From: Phallusia fumigata
Lineage: Eukaryota > Chordata > Ascidiacea > Phlebobranchia > Ascidiidae
Length of the DNA stretch: 35,876 bases
Assembly: GCA_008931825.1 (NCBI GenBank)
Contig: QXVZ01027447.1
Coordinates: 7,557 to 43,432 of the forward strand
Reading direction: 5' to 3'
Positions 20,941-31,460 of this stretch are shown here, in pieces. Position 1 is the first letter of the stretch. Every line of letters starts with the position of its first letter. Below the pieces are notes generated by a model. That model searched no databases. It saw only the letters and a program-made list of their open reading frames with translations, and was not told the origin of the DNA. A program made the position numbers and the translations under genes.

Positions 20941-22079
20941 CACTTATTTGGTGGTCGACAACCTCCAAATATTTTGGGCCTTGCTTGTGCGACCGGCGGT
21001 CCCTAAGTTAAATCTGAACCTGCCTGGCAGAATCGCTTAACATTTTTATTCTCTTTGTGTTAATTTAAGTTAGGAAATATAAACGAATCAAGAGAAAAGC
21101 GTAGACGACTGTTTGGAAAGTCCAGTGTTTGGCTTTGGACACTGGTCACAACTGGTGGCGGCTCGCGTATAGGCACTGTGAAACAGAAGTACTCTCTCTT
21201 TCCACTGTATATTATTGATAAATTCAATAAAACAAGTCGCTTGTTTCTTTAATTCTTTATTTAACTTAAACATAGACTCCTTCAGCACAAGGTCAGTTGC
21301 CATACACAACTATACGAAAAAACTCACTACTTGGTATTTACAATATTCATCAATAAAAAATGTTTTTAAATGGGATTTTTATCGCTAAATCAGCGCTAAA
21401 TCTGAACCCTGTCATGAACACATTCTGTTTTTCTCCTGTGTAGCATTAAGGAAACAGGCAAGTTGTATTACAGGTTTTTTTATTTGCTTTAGCGCTTTCT
21501 TAAGTAAGTTGCGTGAAACCTGACTTGCAGCTTGAACCGAATCATATAACCGGGTTTGAAGTGTTTTCTTCACCAATGGGCTTCATTTTGTTGACACAAG
21601 TTTCAATGTAATTTTATATGTTTACAAGCGTATTTTTTTTAATTTTTATCAAAAACAATTTAACATCGTAAACTTTGGCGTAAAACTAAGTTTAGACCGG
21701 GGTCAGAAGCGTTTAGTGTTTTGTGCTTTTCACAGGAAGATGTGAGGGTATGCTTCAAGTTCATGTAGATTGATTGAATATTTCAATGCATTTTATTTAG
21801 AGTAAGATCAAACTTTCCAACTGCGATTACAAATCTTGGACTATGAAAAGCGTAAATAAATAGTTGCAGCATTCTCTTTCTATGTTTGTCACACCCAGCA
21901 TAAAATGTTTATTGTCAAAAAAAACATAAGCTGTTTTGAGCAAAAATTTAATACATTTAATATAGGTTAGGAATTTCATAAAACTTTTTTTTTTGCAATG
22001 TTCTGTAGGATTTTCTATAAGAGACCCAAGTAAGCAAAGCCTGAAACGTCTTACTTCTATAACTATAATAAGTCCACTG
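20941..22079. other. Stretch between direct and inverted repeat units, no gene seen
   Basis: About 1.1 kb of AT-rich sequence with only short, unconvincing open frames. I recognise no RNA gene or element. Confidence 0.5.
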
Positions 22080-23170
22080 AAAACATTCTGCTTACTCGAA
22101 TGGCATGCGCAAAAACACTAAAATATTAAGAAAAAATATGCAAGGCTCAGATGAAAAAACAGTTACCCCGTTTGCGAAGAGGATTTGTACCCGATTTCCG
22201 ACGAAAAAGGCATAGCGATTTTACGTAACGCGGCAGTTAAGCTGCAAGCAGACGTCAGATGAAATTGCACTGGGTAACAGATGCTACGATCGTGATGTTG
22301 TTGCCGAGTCTGCTAACTTATTTTACAAAGGCTGCGTTGTAGGCGGTTTAAATTTCTGAGCGCAATACAATTATCCAGTTGAATCAACATTGCGATCTTT
22401 TGAATTTGAAGAATTCTAAACATTATAGGATAAACACGATTTAATAGCCAGATACCATAAAAACGGGATAAAGATAATAATTGTTTTACCTTCCAGATTT
22501 GAGGTGTTGGTTGATGTTTAAATTATGCAAATTACAAATTAAATTTGATACTTGCATCTACAATTAACGTTATTTATGAAACGCGATCACAGCGCCCGAA
22601 CTGTCTTATACAGCGAACTATGTTAAGCCAACTGGAAACATCCTGCTGACTCGAATGGCATGCGCAAAACCATAGCGTGGCCTGTAACGCAACCCTAAAA
22701 AAGTTGCAGACTGAGAGTAAGAGAATTGTCACCCCGTATGCGAAAGGGGTTTCCTGTACCCAGATTTCCAACGAAAAAGGCACCGGGGTTTTAGGGGAAC
22801 ACGTCGGTACCGCTGCAAGCAGACGGCGAGTCAAAATGCATTGGGTAACATTCGCTACGCTTATAAAGTTGTTGTTAAGTTTGCTGCATTTTTACAGAAA
22901 AAGCTGCGTTGTAAGAAGTTTAATGTTGCTAAATACAGGGTGACAATGCAGTTAACTTTTTTATTCAACTTGTACGGTGCGATCTTTTGAAAAAACCCAA
23001 AACATTGGGATAAACATGCTTTGTTAGCTAGATACAGCACCAGAAAGGGGATAAAAGAGGGTAATTGTTTTACCTTATTAGGTTTGTGGTAATAGTTGAG
23101 GTTTAAATAGAATGCTTTCTGGCAGTTTTTATATCATTTTGAATTGCTTGATGCAAATTACAAACTAATT
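22080..23170 (-). repeat. Two inverted copies of the 18.7-20.9 kb repeat unit
   Basis: Copies begin near 22080 and 22622. Both read on the - strand like the direct units: 'gactcgaatggcatgcgcaa' is the inverse of the 'cattcgagtc' block, and 'ccaacgaaaaaggca' that of 'cctttttcgt'. The two copies also match each other downstream ('gcgatcttttgaa', 'gggataaa', 'attgttttacctt', 'atgcaaattacaaa'). No coding frame is conserved. Confidence 0.6.
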
Positions 23171-23215
23171 TGTTTTGTTTTATATTTGTATTGTAAATTA
23201 TATATTTAATATTAG

Positions 23216-23390
23216 AGTTGAGATTGTTTCGCTTGGTGAAAGAAAACATAGTGGCAAATGGCACTAAATGAATCACCAGGCCGTAAGTTGCTGCGCAACG
23301 TTGAAACATTAGGCGCAAAAAAAGAAAAAAGTGCAGGTGCACAACTTGTGGGTCGAGGTTGAATGCGATGCAGTGACCCCCACTACAAAG
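23216..23390. repeat. Direct repeat, copy 2 (partner 18439-18600)
   Basis: Same orientation as copy 1, with substitutions and small indels throughout. Confidence 0.6.
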
Positions 23391-24824
23391 CGCATACTGG
23401 TTAATAAGGGAAATTAAACAGCAATTAAAAACAAAGCCAAAACAGAAGGGCGATAAAGGCACGGCATGAATTTGAATGTATCGGTGTCAGAAAAGAACAG
23501 ATTTGATGCACGACCATATGACTCTTCAGAGTTATGATTCCCTTGTAAAAAGGTTAGGGAAACGTTAACAGTTACCAGGATAGATACATGAACTTGCAGC
23601 ACAGTTACGAGTTGGTTTATGACAAAACAATACCAGTACAACCACTGGTGAAACGAAATTTATGTGAGCACTGGGAAAAGAGAACGGCACCAGTATAAAG
23701 AGAACAAAGGCATATACTTAAAAACGCGGCGGTGACAGAGGTTCAGAAGACAATGCGCCATTTTTTGTGTCCGAAAGACGGGATGGAAAAACTAGTGAAT
23801 TTTAGTGCTTGGTCTGGATTCGTGCAGATAAAAGCAATCAAATCTTACAGAATATCATTCCACATGGGTCAACGTATGGCGTTGACTGCTGATTTATACT
23901 TGTGCCATAACTTGTTGTACTTGTATGTAGTTGGGGTTGGCACGAGTTTTTTACATATAAATATCAAAGTTTCAAGCATAAAAAAGTTGTTTGATTGTAA
24001 GCAAGCCATTGCTTTTCTTCACATTTTCGATATTTTGTACACCCTTAACACCAAATAAATTTTAATAATTTTACTGCAGATGCTTAGTAATTTAAAAAAG
24101 AGAACAAATTGACCATGGTGGCTTGCAGTTAAACAGAAGTAAATGTTAAACATCACTAGAGAATGATAAAGAATTAGCATCGTGTCTTTATGCTAATAGT
24201 TTTTAATCTTAGTCGCAACTGTTCGATTTATTAAAAATGTTGATGAACACAATCGTCAGAATGCAATATCTCGGGCAAACGTTTTCTTTGCACATTAGAT
24301 ATTAAATTTTGTTCATTTTAGTCTTTTGCTTTTGTTTTGTATTGAACTTAATAGATTTCTATGTCAAGCGCCCGCTGACATGTTGAATTTGCGAATGGAC
24401 ATAGCAGTGCAAACATTTCTCCGTTGTTTCCTTTGCAATTTATTTGTTGTAAAAAACGACATGTTTCCTGATAAGAAACAACATCAATGTGCTACGAATT
24501 GTCTTGGCAAAATACAGTTTTGTTCTTTTGAAAAGGTAAAATCTACAAATCTATCTAAATCAAGGGTAAAATTTTATTTTTTATTCGGACCCCATTAAAA
24601 AAAATAAACATACGCTTTTATCATTGTAAATTTTAGGGGAACTTTTTTCGTTGTATCAATCGACATGAAAACAGCCTTGAAATATTTTGCAGTTTCATGA
24701 GTGGAGGAGAAAAAATAGTATTTTAACACTAAATTTAGATAACGTCGCAGCTGTAGAGCGTTTACATCCTTCTTTTGCATTTTAGAGACAGTTTGATAAA
24801 AAACAAACACACTGAGCCCTCGAA
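23391..24824. other. Intergenic stretch before copy D, no gene seen
   Basis: Several open frames of 70-110 codons occur (for example 23732-24058), but none shows splice signals, family motifs or compositional bias of a gene. Confidence 0.5.
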
Positions 24825-27800
24825 ATGTGTTGCATTTGTGAAATGTATTGTTCCGCCGGGACTTACCAGAACGTGAAATCCAGGTGGAAGATTGTAAGGT
24901 CCATCATTTCCAGATGTGTGTACGCGCTTTACGTATTAGCTATCGTTGTGCTGGTCACGGTTAGTAAAGCGGATTCTAACTTTTGGTACCTGATTATTTT
25001 CCTACTCCCGATGTTGATTGAGGCACTGTACATGGCATTCAAGAGACGAGGCAACGAGTTTAAATGGTAAAAACTGAATTTAGTAACTTACTGTGAATCG
25101 AGGATGAAATTCATCTTCAGTCATATGACCTGCGAATTGCGAGTCAAATTAAATCTGTAACAGACCAATAGTAAAAAACTTTTAATTATACCTTTAAATT
25201 TTAACTTTTTAAGAATTTTGAATGAGACAACAGACGTTCAGTTTTAATTAAACCTAGCTTGAATGAATAAAAATAAGTTACGTAAAATCTCGTTTAAAAC
25301 CAGGGAACGTTAAATTGTCAAATGATTGTTACAGGGTGAGTACAGGAGTAACGATTTATCTCATAGCCGCAACACCATGTATTTGGATCTGGGAACTTCA
25401 AAATGACAGGTTAATCCGGGCCAAACAATGTACTGAAGGAGTTTGCGACAAGGTGTTTTGCTGATTGTGATCATATTTAAATTGTGCGCCTGATCGTTTT
25501 TGTGTTTGAGTTGTCACAGCACCAATTAAGCTGTAAAACAGGGTTCGACAACCTGCGACTCGCAGATCTTCACAAACTGACCTCTAATTTGGGAAATTGA
25601 ACTTCTGTGTCTGCGTTATGAACTGTTAACTTTCTTTGTAGCTAAGTTGGGATTCATTTGTAGCTAATTAATGGGATATTCTAATTGAAATAACTTAAAC
25701 TTGCAATTTTTGATAACATTTTAAACAGTTGAGGGAACGAAATTATGGCCTGGTGATACCTTGCTGATGTTGGTTTTAACCCGCGGGCCGGAAAAGTTTG
25801 CGGACCCTGCTGTAAAAGAAAAACGCCAACGCGTTTTGATAAGCCACACTGCATAGACGACAAATTCGTAATTTATACCAAACTTGACTGGGCATGCTGT
25901 TTAAGTTGTTGGGTAAACCAAGTTCTAAGGTAAAGTTATTTTACACATTGGCGCAAAAAAGCTGAATATAGTTGAAAACCTTTGTCGCGAACTGTTACGT
26001 TCACGGCTGGTCACACCTAAAGTAAATTTCCCATCACTCGGTTTGTGAAAACTTTGCTACAATTGACTGAGTGAAGTTTGTTCCCCAGCCTTCATCTCTT
26101 GTACGTTTTCTGCCTATATTAAACAAATAAACATGTTTGTTTGTATTTTGAAAAGGATAGTTCGTCCTCAAAAAGACCTTTTATTTATCCTGACAGAATT
26201 TTCTTTTGGAGCTAATCATAATGTACAGCTTGTTTGTCGGCAAATGGATTGCGCCCAAAGGTCAACTGTCACATAATGAACATTCGAGGCTCTTATTGGT
26301 TTATATTGGTAACGGCGGTGATAGCATATCAATCCTTGATCTCATAAGGGCCAACGAAGATGAAGAGGTTAGGTTGATCGCTATTTACAATCGTTTTACT
26401 GGTTTTTGTGAAAAATTATGTTAAAGCGTTATATTAATTTACGTTGACAGGAACGAAACCCCAGGGCGATATACTTCATTTTGGCGGTATGGAGCTGGAG
26501 CTTATTTCAATTCGTCTTCGTTACAACCGCAGTAAAAGACATGCCCACTATATTATCCACTAAAGTGAACTTTGAAGAAGAAAAAACAAAATTAAAGCAA
26601 AGAAAGGTAATTCTCCACCAAAAATATGCTTAAACGTTAACTGCAAGCTTGTTGGAAATTAAACATAATTACATTTTCTAGCAAAAAATAAAATAGCTTT
26701 AACTAAATTTTACACTGTTTGTAACGTACGTTGAGCGCGTCCCGATTTGACAGAAGATTCAGTTCACCACGCTTCACGTGTGTATAAATTCAAGGTAGAC
26801 ACTGAGAACAAAGGCAGCGCCAACAAGCGTATTTGGTATATTGCTCGGCGAACTGATCTCTATAACCGTTAACTTTTGGGCAGTAACCATTTACAAATTT
26901 CGGCTTTTTGGTACTTAAGTCGCCAAGATGCCTGAGTGTTTAGCGCGACTGCCTTGTGCACACAAGGTTCCGGGTTCTAATCCCATCTCGGTCGCTTGTG
27001 TGACCCTGAGCAAGAAACTTAAGCGGCATTGCTCCAACCCAGAGGAACCCGATGGGTTGACCAAAAGTCACCAACTTTCAAAAATTGAAAAATAAAATAA
27101 AAATGAACCAACGGAACTGCAATGAGACAGGTAGCTCGACGGCGGCTCATATTGAGCATAACGCATTCAGGCGTTGCTCCGCCTCCTGAGGATAAAAATG
27201 AAATAAACTAAGTCAATACACACATAAAGATGTATTTACAGACTTTTTAATAAAGTTTTGACCAAGGATCGGCAACCTTTACTAAGCCGCCGGTCAAAAC
27301 CAATACCAGCCGCACTAATTTTGCATTTGCAATTCCGTCCACTGTACTGTTCATGATTTCGTTGCAACTTTCGAATTTACAGTATTAAGGCATTTAATAT
27401 TGTTTCAGTGGTGTAACATAGGAATGGTTTTTATTTGACCGACTGGTACTAGCAGGCAGGCAATCTGTTTAGTGTTGAATGTCGGTACAAACCACTTCCA
27501 AATCGAAAGGTTTATTACTGGTTGTTAGGTTTCAAAAAAACTAATAAACTAAACGTTTGGCCCCAAAAATTAGCGTTTTGATTTGATCTAATGACAAATG
27601 CCTACATGTAAAAATCTCCGACTTGCGTCACTAATGTAGGCACGAAATTTGTCATAACGTCAGATCAGTTTTTTCTGAGTTGTAACACTTTGTCTAGTAA
27701 TTTATTTTTGTTCACATGCAAATTTATGTTTAGATTGCGGAAAAGCAAACTGAAATGCCGGGAATCAGCCATATAAATGTGGAAATAAAGCAAACGGAAG

Positions 27801-28361
27801 CTCAAAATGAAACAAAAGTAGTTGAGGATTCCTCCAACAACAAACCATCGCCTTGGCGTCTGCCCTGGCGTTTCGACAATAAGTATTTCATCTTCTACAA
27901 CGAAATCTGGAGCTTGATCGCCGTTCTTTTGTTTCAAGAAGTGCCCTTTTTCATCGCACGCCTCATTGCCATAGTAAACTTCGCAAAAATTTCTACTACT
28001 ACACTGTTTTTCACCGTCAAAAATCTCTACGTCATTATTTTGACGGCAAATCGAATTCGGGTAATCGTCATTGATGAAAAGTATAAGTGGTGGCAAAATA
28101 TGAAGGAGGCNCAACGAAATCTGGAGCTTGATCGCCGTTCTTTTGTTTCAAGAAGTGCCCTTTTTCATCGCACGCCTCATTGCCATAGTAAACTTCGCAA
28201 AAATTTCTACTACAACACTGTTTTTCACCGTCAAAAATCTCTACGTCATTATTTTGACGGCAAATCGAATTCGGGTAATCGTCATTGATGAAAAGTATAA
28301 GTGGTGGCAAAATATGAAGGAGGCACGCCGCCAGAGGGAGCAACAGCTTAGCGGTGTTTAA
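24825..28361 (+). CDS. TMEM26-like: TMEM26-like multi-pass membrane protein, copy D
   Basis: Exons 24825-25066, 25335-25452, 26197-26367, 26451-26606 and 27734-28361. The last exon contains an assembly overlap (27898-28110 repeated at 28112-28324); counting it once gives 414 bases and a total of 367 codons (366 residues, close to the 368 of human TMEM26). Landmarks: SRCVYALYV, FKRRGNEFKW, CIWIWE, VGKWIAPKGQLSHNEHSR, LLLVYIGNGGDS, VWSWSLFQFVFVTTAVKDMP, RFDNKYFIFYNEIW, FQEVPFFIARL and FFTVKNLYVIILTANRI. It starts with a longer N-terminus than the others. Exon 3 is 10 codons shorter, removing the start of that helix (NFLLELI against the VGLEQAI type). The tail stops soon after RRQREQQ, without the WLKWSS-type end of A and C. 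Introns 2 and 4 carry a hAT MITE and a SINE. Confidence 0.85.
25539..25809. mobile_element. hAT-type MITE with 8-bp target-site duplication (intron 2 of copy D)
   Basis: Ends are CAGGGTTCGACAACCTGCG on the left and the inverse of CAGGGTCCGCAAACTTTTC on the right, matching the CAGGGTC-G-AAC start typical of hAT elements. The 8-base sequence CTGTAAAA flanks it exactly on both sides (25531-25538 and 25810-25817), and hAT transposases make 8-bp duplications. The 271-bp element has no transposase, so it was mobilised in trans. Confidence 0.85.
26920..27205 (+). mobile_element. tRNA-derived SINE (intron 4 of copy D)
   Basis: A tRNA-like head has box A TGCCTGAGTGT (26929-26939) and box B GGTTCTAATCC (26973-26983). 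The body contains 'gtgaccctgagcaag' and 'cttaagcggcattgctcc', reminiscent of central domains shared by V-SINE/Meta-SINE-type elements in fishes and tunicates. A-rich, AAATAAAAT-type segments occur at about 27090-27105 and 27190-27205, so two overlapping insertions or a composite are possible. Confidence 0.75.
28111..28111. other. Assembly gap (single N) flanked by a 213-base duplicate
   Basis: 27898-28110 and 28112-28324 differ at one position only (T at 28000, A at 28214; silent, Thr). The N sits exactly between them. Collapsing the copies restores the reading frame of copy D exon 5. This is an overlap between contigs, probably from two haplotypes. Confidence 0.95.
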
Positions 28362-30400
28362 AAGGCCTAAGCTTTTGTCGGCAACAGATGACACCGAGGA
28401 TTTAAGGATCCTAGAAACATAAGCGGTTTATTTTGCAATGCTAATCAAGCAACAGTTTCAACTAAGATGCATTTCCGAACTTTTCATGCCACTGAATTCT
28501 TACCCATTGACAAGTGTTTGATGCTTCTTGACAAAAAAAAACTCAAGTTAAACAGCCAAATAGGCTTTCAAGTAAATGCTTGTGGCGTTACCTTTACTCA
28601 GCTGCCGATGTAGTCTGAGTATTTCTGCCGACACATCATAAAACCACTATAAATGCGAAAAACACATTGTTTAAGTTTCAGACGCAATTTTGTGTTTATT
28701 TGTTTTCTAACTTTTGGATATCTGTTGACAAAATTTCTGAATTTGTAGATAAATATAAATAACCCCATATTTCGGTCAGTGAATCTTTATTTTCACTTCC
28801 CTAATTTTTGGTGCTACGACTCATCTCGCTTTGTGAACAAACTGCTTTGAATCGATTTCTTGCAGCCCAAGCCTAATAGTTTGTAAACTGTATAACATCG
28901 CATATATTTATGCTTAATTGCAGTGTAAATATACTCTGTTACTAGCGAAAATTGTACATTACGTAGAGCTTTAGTAAATTCCAATATGCTGTTGTTCGTG
29001 AGGATCACAGATGTGACATGATGGGCAGTAACAATTCAATGTGTAATTTTGAAATCTAATATTTTCGCTAGTTACGCCACTGCGGGTTTAATGAAGTCGA
29101 CCTTTATCGGCAAAATACATCTTAAGAGATAGTAAAGACCCTTAACACCTTAAACCCCCCAAATGCTAATATACCTTTATCACACACGAGACAGTTGATT
29201 CCAGTTGCTCCATATAAGCATCAGTGGTATTTCGAATCTGTGTCGGCTTTCCATTTACGTTGCGCAAAAAAGGAAGGTTTAATTGAACATGATGGATCCC
29301 GTAACACAATACTATGTCAAAACTGGCGATAGACTTCTACGTTTAATTTGAAAACCAAAGTGCAGCCCGAGACGGCATTTCACGTGGCCCGCGGCTGTGG
29401 TTTCGAATTGAGTTGAACATGGATCGACAAAGTTGAGATTAACCTTTTGGGTTTAAGCGACTTAATTGTGACTTCAAACAAAAGTTTTCCATTTAACTTA
29501 TGATCCTTCTAAGTAAAAGATAAAATCAATAAACCTACAAACGATAGTTGTGGTCGTAAACCTGGGGCAATATACGCAACACAGACAAAGCATTTGTTTG
29601 ACCAGAATTAATTTTGTACAGAACGACAAATTAGTCGCAGAATGATCTGAAATTGCTTGCGCCATTTTTTAAAATAATTTTTAGTGATATCAAGGAAATA
29701 ATAGAAAAGCAAAGTCGAGTGTTTGGAAAAGTTGTTTAATAGCAGATACAGTATCACAGAATTATCATTGCGATTATCACATTACAAAAATGCAGGGAGA
29801 TGCTTACAAAAATAATTCTTACCAAATTCTAAAAAATACATACGCTGCGAAATTTGTCTATCAAGTTAGAATCTGACTGTGGCAAAGATCGGCGCCCACA
29901 GGTGGCATCAGCAGATGTTGGTGATCCACATTTCTTAAATTTGCAACACATACTGCAAAATTGCTGCAGAGAAACAGATTTCAGCGAAAAACAGATTAAC
30001 ATACCAACCTGACATGACATTCAACCTGACTGAAAAACAGATTGTCATTGTGCCAGATTTTAACCGCAGACATTTTGTGTGTCTAGGTCTGTTTCAAGTA
30101 CCTTTCAATTGGAAATGGATTATCGTCCCCTTTTTTGGAAAATGTCTGATAGTTACAAAGAACGCAAAGTTTGCAGTTGCTACAAAGAAAAAGTGGGTCT
30201 AATGAACACTTAATGTGAAAAATTACTGTATGACGGGATCTCTGTCGTAAAAAATTCGCTTAAAAAAATCCATTATTTTTTACATTTGCGACTCAGCGAA
30301 AACAAATGATCATCAAAAAAATAGTAAAAGTCATTGCTTTGCACTTGAACATTTTTATGCGGATTTGCTTACAACAAAAATGCCTCAAGCATTCGAAGTA
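28362..30400. other. Intergenic stretch, no gene seen
   Basis: About 2 kb of AT-rich DNA downstream of copy D. No AATAAA close to the stop of copy D was found, and open frames are short and featureless. Confidence 0.5.
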
Positions 30401-30407
30401 CTGATTA

Positions 30408-30474
30408 GTGAGAGAGAGAGAGAGTGGGGGAGAGGGACAGCAAGAGAGAGAGAAAAGCAGAGGGAGGTAAAAAA
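30408..30474. repeat. GA-rich microsatellite tract
   Basis: Runs of (GA)n, with the longest at 30409-30424 and another around 30444-30453, separated by G-rich and A-rich interruptions. Confidence 0.85.
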
Positions 30475-30637
30475 GCTTTCTCTCTACCGACTTGGTCACC
30501 TTGACTGGGATATCAGGTTTTTTGCAAAATACGCATTTGCGCTGCGTAGTGACGACATCATTTCTTTCTTCATACCGTGGCAATTGTAGCCAGTGGTTTT
30601 ACTTTCTGAGTGCTTAGGTTTTGCGTGCAGATGCACC

Positions 30638-30722
30638 TTAATTGGGATATCACAGCCTTTAATTGGGATATCACAGCCTTTAATTTTGGATATCATTGCC
30701 TTTAATTGGGATATCACAGTTT
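30638..30722. repeat. 21-bp tandem repeat, four units, containing GGGATATCACAG
   Basis: Units: 30638-30658, 30659-30679, 30680-30701 (22 bases, diverged) and 30702-30722. The consensus is TTAATTGGGATATCACAGCCT, shown here as TTAATTGGGATATC then ACAGCCT. Each unit carries the palindrome GATATC. A related GGGATATCA lies upstream at about 30508-30516. Confidence 0.9.
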
Positions 30723-31460
30723 TTATATGTACGGCCTTGAACGTTTTTAATCAGCCACAAGGAGAGAAAGAAGGAAGGAACCCTAAACCACGAGCGCTTT
30801 CTTTGCAAGTGAATCACATAAAACCATGTTAGCCGCTTAAATCGGCTTACTCGTCTCTTACTGTTAAGACAGTAAGTCAAGTGGAATCTTTGAAGTCATT
30901 TGTATTCGCGGACGCCAGGCAAAATATTCAGGCAACTATCAGTTTATTATTGCACACGGTTGCTGCAATTATTGTTAATTGCCTTGACACGCAAGTTTAA
31001 AAAGATTGGCGTTTATTTCAAGCTCAGTTTTGCTTTTTACCGCAACCGTTTTAAGTTTTTGTTAACGCAATTTTTTGTCATCACTAATATGATTTATGCA
31101 TTTTGACACTAAAACAAATGAAATAACGCTCTACACACCTGTGTACACAAATTTAGCTGGAAGTGTGAATCAAGACCAGCCACTAGTGAAAGCAGGTTCG
31201 TTTTGGGTTTGGACAAAATTAAATCACGTCTTTAAATTACTAGTACCGGATTGTCAAAAACACTTTCGGGGGTTTATTTCGGTTTCAGTTACGGTTGTTT
31301 TGATTTAGGTAAAAACAAATTGACAAACGCGGTTTAGGTCTTTAAGGGATTGGATTCCAGTTTGATATCTGCTTAAAATACCTGGCGTGTGCACGTTAAG
31401 TCTTTGTGTTGCACCTTTTGGCAGAAAATTTGCTAGTAGATTTAAACTCTGTGTAGAAGG

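Noticed and set aside
18439-23390. LTR retrotransposon bounded by the direct repeat pair
   Set aside because: No primer-binding site, polypurine tract or gag/pol-type coding sequence between the copies, and the interior is made of tandem and inverted units.
23732-24058. 108-codon open frame on the + strand
   Set aside because: No family motifs, no splice signals, no upstream context, and composition like the surrounding DNA.
27261-27310. A second hAT-like end ('ggatcggcaaccttt')
   Set aside because: The sequence resembles hAT termini, but no matching right end or 8-bp duplication was found nearby.
28068-28394. Separate gene suggested by the second copy of the exon 5 sequence
   Set aside because: 212 of 213 identity across a single N with no intervening sequence indicates an assembly overlap, not a second gene.
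30365-30589. Open frame through the GA-rich tract
   Set aside because: The frame stays open only because the microsatellite encodes an Arg/Glu run.
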